Shown: positions 56,464 to 64,000 of the stretch, one piece after another | Numbering within the stretch: position 1 is the stretch's first letter | Layout of the letters: each line of letters opens with the position of its first letter | NCBI GenBank assembly: GCA_022496205.1 | Contig: WTXD01000002.1 | Coordinates: forward strand, 682,001-746,000 | From: Gloeopeniophorella convolvens | Taxonomy: Eukaryota > Basidiomycota > Agaricomycetes > Russulales | Direction: 5' to 3' | DNA length: 64,000 nt | Notes under the pieces: model-generated | Seen by the model: only the letters and a program-made list of their open reading frames with translations | Databases searched by the model: none | What the model was told of the DNA's origin: nothing | Position numbers and translations under genes: made by a program

Positions 56464-58185
56464 TCACAACCCAGGAAGCATTCCCTCTTGACCTTCGGCT
56501 CCCTCAATGATCCCTCCTCCTCCGATGTCTTGACAACCAAGCTGTTCCCTTCCACTCTCCACAAGCCACCCGTCCGCGAGGTATATTTGACGTACAGGTT
56601 TCTGGGGTATCTCGAGTATCTCCGCAGTGGTTCTGAACCACTCGAGCACAGGTTGTGTATTCCATCTCTTGAGCCCTTTCTCGGATGATTCGAACCAACC
56701 CATGTGCCCACCGCCGCGCGTGACAATCAATGTCACCCAACCGTTATCGGTCTCGCCAATCGGGATGTGCTTGGCGATTGGATCGTCATCCGAGTTCAAG
56801 GCAAGGAAAGGTATTCGTATGTCGCCGAGCACTTTGTGTGACGCAGCATACGCGTAATAGTCGCCGGCGCTTGCGAAAGGGAAGTGCGGGGGTGACCCAC
56901 CCGCATGAATAGTGATGAGATTGTCGAACTGGCTAATGGTGAGTGATTTGCGGGAGAAGAGTTCCGGGAGAGATTGTGCGAGCCGCGATTCGGGAAATTT
57001 CGTGATCGAATCGGCATGCTGCGAGATGAGGCATTTCAGGTTATTGGTCATCGTATAGGCATATACGTTGCGGTGTAACCAGCTATTGTCAACACTTCGC
57101 TGCTGTTATTGAGGGTTGAGGAGGACGGAAAGATGTGAACTCACTGGGAACTGTTGGCAGCAAGGTCCCATGGCTAGACGAGCCTTAGTGGTTGAGCGTA
57201 GGTTGCACATCAACGACTCACACATGCCAATGTGCAGGCTGAGATAAGCCTACATCCCTCTCCTTCCTCCGCTACGTAACGTGTTAAGATGTTAGCACCC
57301 AAGGAAAACCCAAGGCCGAGAAGGGGAGCTTCAGGATAGCGCTGTGATATGTGAAGCAATGCTTGGCGGAGGTCGTCCGTATGGCAAGATGAATATAGTT
57401 GTGGAGTTGTGAGTGGCACTCCCGCACCTATGGTTTGTAGTGAGGAATGGACAGTAAATCTAGGTGAACGTCCTACATCCGCGGGAATTAATCACGACAG
57501 CTCGGTATCCGAGGCCGCCCTGGTCAACGGGTGTGACCGCCGGGGCTATAATAGCGCGGACATAGGATTCATGAGAGCCTAGAAGTAAGGAAGACCGTCA
57601 CTTTGCGCAGCTGAGGGTGTGATTAAGTCGAATGTGCGGACCACCAGAAAGGCCATGCAGGACAACGACAATTGGTGCTTCATCTGGGACGACCCGCTCC
57701 GAGATGGGTGGTGTGAAATCCAAACCTCTATATTGTCCCAAAAAATCAGCGCGGAATGAAGGCATCAACCGGGATGTTCTGACAAAGTTCCGCCGTCCTT
57801 GACACGAAGAAGCGTCCTGAAGATGAAGCGCCAGTATATGAAATCTGTTGACACGTAATATATGATACCGAAAGAAAGCTTACCGGTCGTACACAACCTT
57901 GTCCACAGTCGAGAAATCGCCGATAACGCTATACACCGCCTGGAGATGTCCACTGGTTTATGTGAGAATATGGTTCAGTGGTTGGTCCGGGTGCACTTGC
58001 TTGAAAAGCCACCAGGCAGGACGAAATGGAGAGAAGAGACTGGGACAATGCAGGTTGAGCAATGTGCGAAGTGAGGTCTTCTCTGCATGAGCAGGTTGCT
58101 TGAGTGTAACGAAGGCAGGAGCCGAGGGAAAGAAGTGCTTTGGACCGGACCGATCACCAAATAAGATACTGAGGGCGCAGCCCAT
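56464..58185 (-). CDS. YheT/EMB8-type alpha/beta hydrolase, copy 2
   Basis: Paralogue of the neighbouring gene. ATG 58185 (MGCALSILFGDRSGPKHFFP). Shared exon pattern: SLRTLLNLHCPSLFSPFRPA, SGHLQAVYSVIGDFSTVDKV, LRVKDGGTLS, PIVVVLHGLSGGPH (oxyanion HGLSG), GYRAVVINSRGC, GVPLTTPQLYSSCHTDDLRQ and LGLGFSLGANILTRYVAEEG (nucleophile). The acid is in FLALNSDDDPIAK and the His in TRGGGHMGWF. It ends EGQEGMLPGL, as in copy 1. By eye the two copies differ at 29 of about 100 residues in the C-terminal half. The N-terminus is shorter and different. The active site is intact, so the copy is probably functional. It is divergent from the disordered-protein gene. Confidence 0.88.
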
Positions 58186-58639
58186 CGCAGTTGCAAGGAG
58201 AGGGGGAAGAAAAGGGCTGGGAGTGGAAGACCAACCACCACCGGCGCCGTGCTTATACTGTATGGAGACTCAAGCTCGGTCAGGGTCAGTCTACGGGGTG
58301 CTGAAGAAGCATATGATGGTCCACATTGGTGGTTATAGCCGGTCGTCGGGATTCCTCGAAATTTTCAATATTCACACCGGGGAATGTGGGAAGCGGTCCC
58401 GAGTTGCGTCCAGCTGCGGCACCCGATTAACTGCGTTCAGGTGCATTTCTAGGGCCACAAGGGGAAGAGGAACGGACATCCTGGTGTGCCGTTATGTAAC
58501 GTTACCCGAGGACAGCTGGACAAAGCTGGACTCGGTCACCAGCTCGCTTGTCGGATATCGGCGCCTCGTGTGCATCGGCGCCGCCGGTCTCGGAACGGGA
58601 TGCCGGCCGGCAGCGGCCGGCCTGAGAGGCGCGCTCGAT

Positions 58640-58645
58640 CACGTG
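58640..58645. promoter_or_regulatory. E-box CACGTG
   Basis: CACGTG within the 8-bp palindrome TCACGTGA, 66-71 bp upstream of the ATG at 58711. It is a site type for bHLH factors (Cbf1/Pho4-like). Confidence 0.4.
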
Positions 58646-58650
58646 ACTTG

Positions 58651-58656
58651 ACGCGT
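58651..58656. promoter_or_regulatory. MCB element ACGCGT
   Basis: ACGCGT (Mlu I cell-cycle box, MBF site), 55-60 bp upstream of the ATG at 58711 and 6 bp from the E-box. Suggests, but does not show, G1/S expression of the downstream gene. Confidence 0.4.
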
Positions 58657-58710
58657 TGAAGTGTTTGCGGGTTTGAGCGTCGGCCTCGAGGTGTCCTCGC
58701 CGCCACAGCC

Positions 58711-61700
58711 ATGTCCTTCGATGTCGCTCTTCGACAGTCCCCTATCCCTCCGTCGCCGGCCTCTTCTACGAGCAGCCTAGAAGATGCTGTAAACAATCCA
58801 TTTGCCCGCGTATATTTTGGTCCCGTGCAGTCACCGGAGAAGATCCTCATCGCCAAGGCTGCACAGAAGCGGAGCACTCACCCGTCCGCACCTGTCCGTC
58901 GCTCTCAGCGGCTGTCGGAACTCAACGCACCAGGAGAACCTCCCCAGCCCCTCTCAGAAATCCAGTACGATGCTGATGTTGCATCACGGGGCGAAGGGAG
59001 CGGAGACACAGCTACATCGGCTGCTGAAGATGCCGCATCTGAGGACATCTCTCAGGACGGTGAGCTGTCTCCTCGATTAGACTTACCACCCCGCTACATA
59101 CTATATGTCAGATATTGAATCTGAGCCGGCCTCTGCCCTGGCTACCAAGATATCTAGGGCGCACGACAACCCTTCACCGCCCCCTGAGATGGCTCAACCG
59201 GGTGAGGGCGATGAGCCACCTTCCCTGGTGTCCTCTCCCAGGATACTGAGTTCTGGTGATGATGCACGTGCGGGGTTTGAGTCAACTGCCCCAGAGGCAT
59301 CGTTGCCCTCTGACGCACATCCACCCTCGCCCTCCCCAGGTTCTCGCGATGGCTTTATGACCTCCGATCACCAGCCAGCAATGTCCCCTTCAGAAGTAGT
59401 ATCTGGAAACTTGATCGCCTTTGACGAAGACGATCCGCCAGTCATTCCTGCCCAGTTGGTACGTTCACGACATTCAAAAGCACCTACCTCTTTGACTCAT
59501 GTTCCGCAGTCGGTGGCGGTCGATTCGTTCCCTGATCTGTTAGCCCCATCCCCAATCAAAGGAGTCACCAGCTTCCTAGACATTGCCGCAGCAGGATCGT
59601 CTACTGTTTCATCGCAAGCACTTGCCGAGCATAATCAGGCCAGCAGCATGGGGGAGTCCGAGGGCATCCCACCTTCAGAGACTGCTGTTATGCCTGGTAC
59701 ATCTGGCTCGCCTGAAGTAGCACCGTCTTATTCCCCCCATCGTTCACCACATTTCTCTCAGACATCATCGACTGCTCCGCATGTTGCTCCCGCTGGTCAG
59801 GAGAATGGGTCGACCCTTATAGATTTGCTGCCCCCTAGCACAAGTTTACCCGGAATAGGTGTCATCAGTACCCCGGAGAAACGCCCCCTTAACCAGCTTC
59901 GCGAACTCGGTTCTCTATCTCCAGCCTCTGAGGGTGTCCTCGACGGTCTCCTCTCGACCACAGAGGCAATCACTTCTACCACAGCAATCACCCTACACGA
60001 TGTCCCCGCCAGCTCTTCTGTATTCCCGATAAATCTGCGTAATCAAGAGGTGCCCTCTACTCCCGACCGCCAGCCATCACCAGATCAAGAAGTCAATTCT
60101 CCGATCATACACAATGTTCAGCGACCACCCCCCGAGCGAAGCCCTTGGCGAACGCACATAGCTAACCCAAGGTCACCGAGCAAGTTTTCCTTCAACAATA
60201 CACTTCACGACCCAAGCCGAACCCCTGCACGGAGGATACCAATAGGGCAGACCATTTCGCATGGACCCGCGTCACCTCAGAAGGCAGGCTCTTCTGGCAT
60301 GCCTACCACAGGCATATTTGGTGTGCCTGTTTTCACCCGTTACGCTCCGGAAGAGCGCGTGCGCAGTCCCGTCCGACGACCGCCACCTGACCCCGTGAAT
60401 CACAGTGTGGCGTCTTCCTCCAGGCTACCCAAATCCTCTGTGCCATGCTCTCCGGGGAAGATGCGAAGCGGATCTGAAGAACCGCAATCTATGAGGAAGC
60501 CCCTTCGCTCGACCACGTTGACCTCAGGGTCTTTGTCCGATTCAGAGTTCCAGAGCCCCTCAAAAACAAGATCTCTTCTCGCTTTCCCTCTCCGTGGCGG
60601 GCTTCCTCGAACTATTCCAGAGGAACAGGCGGTGCAGCTGAACTCTCCAATGAAATCGGTGCTTCGACAGCCATCATCGGTCACTGGAAGTCGAATCCCC
60701 CGTATTGGTGCAAAACCGTATGCCAAGCCACCAGAAAAGGGAAAAGAGGCCGAGCAAGTAAAGACCAAAGAGCCCGCACATAAGCTTCTGCTGATGACGA
60801 GACGTCCAACTGCTCTCAACTCGGCTCCGGTGGGTTGACAAGGTAAAAGGCACTATGTAGTTTGCTCATATCGCGCTTAGACGAAACCTGTTCGGTTGGT
60901 GAGGAGTACGATGCCATCAGTGAGCGGAAGCAGCTCCGACGACCTTTCGGGTCCCTCCAACTCGAATATTGCGTCTGGCTCTCACACCAAGCCGTCAACT
61001 CTTCCCCAGCCATCTCCATCCTTGAAGCGGAAACGTTCAAACGAGGAAATCGTCTCGCCGCCCACCGTTCAACCCACGCCTATGCGTCTCGTCGCTTCCA
61101 TCCCAAAGCTACAGCCGAAACCACAGCCTATCTTCCCTGTCGTTGCGCCTCAATCCGGCGCGCCCACCAAGAAAGCTCGCGTTGGTTACGCCAGGAAGGT
61201 TGGTGGTGATACCACCTCCCGGCAACGAGTACAGAGCCCAGAAGCCCAAACTGCAGCGGATGAGCCAGTCGGAGTTAGGGGTCGGTCACTGACACCTCCC
61301 ACCTCCCCTCCTTTAGAGCCTCAGACGGCACCATCTGCCCCCATACTTTCACTCCAGCCCGAAGTATCTCGTGTCGCTCCTGCACCTTCCACAGTTCAAT
61401 CTCCGAATGCAATAGGACCCAACGAACCGCAAGTTGTCGCGTCGCCAGAACCTAATGGTGCTCCCTCAAACGTGTCTGTGGAAGAGTCGTCGTTGGCCAC
61501 TGCGCGTGTAACGCGCTCACGTCGAGCACCGCAACCTGTCTATGACGTATTTGGTGCCGTTCGGCCCTTGCAACACCGACGGCGCGCAACACAACCCCCG
61601 ACGGACGATGCATTTTCTTCTATGAGTGCCGTCGCGCTCAAGGCCCTCACCTCGTCAAACACGACGAAGAACCAACACAACCTTGTCGCCATTCTGGAGA

Positions 61701-62387
61701 CGGAGGTTATCCGCAGACCGGGGAACCGCCCCGACAGCCCAACCACGAAAGTCCGCACTATCGAGGAAAAGCGACAAAACGAAAAGGTGATGGAGAGAAG
61801 GGAGCGTGCTGAGCGCCGCGCGCGACGGAGTTCGCAGCTCGAAGGGGACTCGAGCATCGTGAGTGAGGACGAGGATAGCTTGCCGCTCGGGCCTGATGGC
61901 CAGCCATTGCGACATCGGCGTGGCCCTGGAGACGATGAAGAATACCAAACACCACAAAAACTAGAACGTTCGGGGAAGGCAGTGGGGGTGGATGAACCAG
62001 GTGAATCCGGAGAGGATGTCGGAGCGAAAAGGGTCAAGTGGGACCGTGGCCTGTTCACGACAGTTTATTTCGACGAACTCCCGCTGCAATCGCAGGGACA
62101 CGATCGGCCGCAGACACCAGCAGCGTCCAAGGGGGCACTAGCTAGCCCGGCAAAGGTCAGTGGAGCGACACCTTCCTGCGTCGACGATAGAGCCCCTGAT
62201 ATAGTCTTGGCAGGCGTTGCGCCTTGACAGCCTCGGAAATCTGATAGACGCCACCTCGCCATTGAGAGATTTGGTGCAGGAGAATGTTATCATCAAGAAG
62301 TTTGTTTACGACGATGACGCTGAGGCAGCAGAGCTTGACGCGCCCAAACCACCCTCGAAGGGTAAGGGCAAGAAGCTGAAGGGATGA
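58711..62387 (+). CDS. Large disordered Ser/Pro-rich protein of unknown function (about 1.2 kaa)
   Basis: Four exons join in frame: 58711 to near 59060, near 59112 to near 60830, near 60880 to near 62155, and from near 62203 to the stop at 62387. Exon joins: ISQD|DIESEPASAL, NSAP|TKPVRLVRST, SPAK|SWQALRLDSL. Nearly all of it is low-complexity Ser/Pro/Glu with many SP/TP sites (ASPSKF, STPEKR, SPIKG, RTPARR), KRKR and RRxR basic patches and a few short ordered-looking motifs: NPFARVYFGPVQSPEKIL, TRSRRAPQPVYDVFGAVRPL, RVKWDRGLFTTVYFDELPLQ and LDSLGNLIDATSPLRDLVQE with VIIKKFVYDDD. A charged RNEKVMERRERAERRARR helix lies in exon 3. The density of CDK-like sites and basic patches suggests a nuclear, cell-cycle-regulated protein, which is inference. 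I know no named homologue. Confidence 0.78.
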
Positions 62388-62516
62388 TTTATACCTCGTT
62401 GCGGAAATTGCTTTGATTTATTGTTGTACATGATGGACCCCGCTTGGTTGCGCAGGTAGCGGTACCACTATCTAATACGCACGCATGTGCCCCACGTACA
62501 GTTTGGTTACTTGGAT

Positions 62517-63683
62517 CCGCCGCGGTATGAAAGCGTGGGGCTGGCCTGGTTGACGGGGAGCACATAGACCTCTGCGAGATTAACGTGCAGCGGCCGCGCG
62601 GCAGCCCAGACGATCTCCTCCGCAATGTCCTCTGCCGTCACTGGGTGGCCATGAGCAGGCGAATCACAGCGGTAAATCCATGAACGCACGTGGCTGCAAG
62701 CCCTGGTACACCTTGTCCGCTGCGGCCTTGTCGCCGCGGAAGCGCACGATGGAGAACTCAGTCTCTACCATCCCTGGAAAAGGTTAGAGCGTTAACAACG
62801 CAATTCGAAACGAGGTAGGCCGTCGAGGCACTAACCTGGCTGGATCTCAGTCACACGGATGGGCGTGTCGACGACCTCGCGCAGGAGCGAGCCGGTGAAC
62901 GCGCGCACGGCGGCCTTGGTCGCGCAGTAAATGCTGCCACCGACGTACGGCTCGCGCCCGGCGACCGATCCGAGGTTGATGACGTGCCCGGTATTGCGCT
63001 GCTTAAAGTCTGCGCGCGGGGATGGGCCTCAGCTGGCGGCGCGAGCACAAGGGCGGCCACGCACCCTTGACGAGCAGCTGCGTGATCGAGATGAGCCCGA
63101 GCACGTTCGTCGCGAACATCGCGTCGATGTCGCTCTCCGCGACGTCGCCGACACGCTCGACGCCCTTCACGAAGCCTGCGTTGTTCACTGCGCACGCGTG
63201 AGCCGGGGCGTGCGCGCGCGAGAGACAGAGGGCGCACCGAGAACGTCGACGTTGCGCAGCTCCGGCGGCACCTTGGACCAGAGCGCGGCGACCTGCGCCT
63301 TGTCGGACACGTCGAGCTGCACGGTGACGATCTTTCCGCCCTGCTGCACGCCGGCCGCCTGGTGCGCCGCGCTCGCGGCGTCCGCGACCACCTTGAGCTG
63401 GTCCGCGCGACGCGCGAGGAGGATCAGGTTCGATCCGCCCTGCGCGGGCCGGGCAGGTGCGTGTCAGTCCTGCGAGGGGCAGCAGCGCAGCGTGGATGGA
63501 GGCACCTTTGCAAATAGGATCGCGGTAGCCTGCGGGCGTGCGTGTGCGCGTGCGCGCAGGGCGCTATCAGCTATGTCGGCCGGTACGAGATAGGTGGCAG
63601 GAGCGCACCGCGCCGATGCCGGCGCTGGCGCCGGTGATGAGGACGGTCTTGCCGAGCAGTCTAGAGGCGTTGAAAACAGACAT
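62517..63683 (-). CDS. Short-chain dehydrogenase/reductase (YMR226C/YdfG-like)
   Basis: NADP-dependent oxidoreductase of the classical SDR family; relatives act on 3-hydroxy acids such as L-allo-threonine, serine or 3-hydroxypropionate. ATG 63683. The cofactor loop is [13 protein letters not shown], then a 24-nt exon (ATAILFAK, near 63505-63528). Next are [46 protein letters not shown] and [13 protein letters not shown]. The catalytic block is [20 protein letters not shown], then [20 protein letters not shown] (Ser, Tyr-x3-Lys) and [16 protein letters not shown]. It ends [11 protein letters not shown] at 62517. About 280 residues over eight exons. Exons are strikingly GC-rich compared with neighbours. 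Confidence 0.92.
63530..63560. repeat. Alternating GC/GT tract in an SDR intron
   Basis: Alternating purine-pyrimidine run (gcgtgcgtgtgcgcgtgcgc and flanks) inside the intron between GIGA and ATAILFAK. Potential Z-DNA former; no coding role. Confidence 0.5.
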
Positions 63684-63873
63684 GGAGGTGGGAGGGTGTG
63701 TGCAAGGTGGAGAGAGGGGATGGGGATGGGCGGTGAAGAGCACGGGTCGATGATGCCTGGGTATCATGCGATCGCATGATAGAATTCCGATAACGAGCAC
63801 TCTCCCTTCCGCGTGCACGACGAAGAGCGGGAGCGGAGTGCCGTCCAACGTGCTTTCACACGTCTTCAGGACG

Positions 63874-64000
63874 ATGACTCTGCCGAGCCCTGACCCAGCT
63901 GGCCTTGCAGACGAGCGGCGTTGGCGCGCATTGCTCGAATGGCTCAAAGGCCATCGTATGCTTGTCGACTCGGAGCACCTCCTCGTCCAGCGTAGAACCA
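63874..64000 (+). CDS. N-terminus of an unknown gene (partial, runs off right edge)
   Basis: ATG 63874 opens a frame that stays open to the window end: MTLPSPDPAGLADERRWRAL, then a helix-like LEWLKGHRMLVDSEHLLVQR. The helical segment followed by a short basic strand resembles the N-terminus of fungal SET-domain (RuBisCO-methyltransferase-like) proteins, which begin with a similar WRxLLxWL helix. That is weak, based on about 42 residues. It is divergent from the SDR gene, 190 bp apart. Confidence 0.4.
   Translation, partial: MTLPSPDPAGLADERRWRALLEWLKGHRMLVDSEHLLVQRRT

Larger units (their letters stand above)
58186..58710. other. Shared upstream region of hydrolase copy 2 and the disordered-protein gene
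   Basis: 525 bp between divergent start codons. It holds an E-box and an MCB motif (listed separately) close to the plus-strand gene. A 183-codon open frame across it starts at TTG and is not credible. Confidence 0.5.

Noticed and set aside
58100..58651. 183-codon open frame on the plus strand
   Set aside because: It begins with TTG, overlaps the start of hydrolase copy 2 and the promoter of the disordered protein, and has no domain.
1..64000. CRISPR arrays, bacterial operons, plasmid or prophage elements
   Set aside because: The DNA is intron-rich eukaryotic sequence; no regular spaced repeats or bacterial gene strings were seen.
1..64000. Secondary-metabolite cluster or mating-type locus
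   Set aside because: No PKS, NRPS, terpene synthase, homeodomain pair, pheromone receptor or CaaX pheromone precursor was recognised.

Overview
The window is nuclear DNA of a filamentous basidiomycete, most likely an agaricomycete close to the Polyporales. Almost every gene is cut by several short (about 40-100 nt) GT-AG introns, some with a CTAAC/CTAAT-like branch site. Genes lie close together on both strands, and the protein families are fungal (UTP21, SCT1-type acyltransferase, ATG15, DUF3074, a recurrent agaricomycete-only family). The species cannot be named from the sequence. I saw no operons, CRISPR array, rRNA, tRNA or intact transposon.

Left third (1-24.5 kb), mostly housekeeping genes: a left-edge serine-rich membrane protein (-); SRP receptor beta (-) head-to-head with the U3 processome protein UTP21 (+); a small membrane protein with a Tim17-like glycine pattern (+); a WDR53-like WD40 protein (-); a GSI-type glutamine synthetase-like enzyme (+); a DUF3074 protein (-); mitoribosomal bL27 (-) head-to-head with SKP1 (+); mRNA guanylyltransferase (+); an unknown serine-rich protein (-); guanine deaminase (+); vacuolar lipase ATG15 (-) head-to-head with the COPII GTPase SAR1 (+).

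Middle (24.9-44 kb): GPI mannosyltransferase I (+), GMF/AIM7 (-), an MFS transporter (+), an inositol 5-phosphatase with a membrane tail (-) head-to-head with a glycerol-3-phosphate acyltransferase (+), a previously untracked five-exon zinc-ribbon-like miniprotein (-), methionine aminopeptidase 1 (-), an unknown protein with a good TATA box (-), and eIF2B alpha (+).

Right third (44-64 kb): a 2.3 kb stretch with no convincing gene, a Ctk2/cyclin K-like cyclin (+), a member of an agaricomycete-only family (-), a 2 kb unassigned stretch, mitoribosomal bS21 (-) head-to-head with a GIR2/RWDD1 RWD protein (+), two tandem YheT/EMB8-type alpha/beta hydrolases (-), a roughly 1.2 kaa disordered protein whose promoter carries MCB and E-box motifs (+), a short-chain dehydrogenase (-), and the first codons of another gene at the right edge (+).

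No single novel system stands out. The genes serve general functions: ribosome biogenesis and translation (UTP21, eIF2B alpha, MAP1, bL27m, bS21m, GIR2), the secretory pathway and lipids (SRP receptor, SAR1, GPI14, SCT1, 5-phosphatase, ATG15), mRNA synthesis (capping enzyme, cyclin) and ubiquitination (SKP1). The best leads for new biology are the disordered protein, the zinc-ribbon miniprotein, the duplicated hydrolases and the unknown lineage-specific genes. Exon boundaries given below were worked out by hand from reading frame, GT-AG ends and homology, so individual splice sites may be off.
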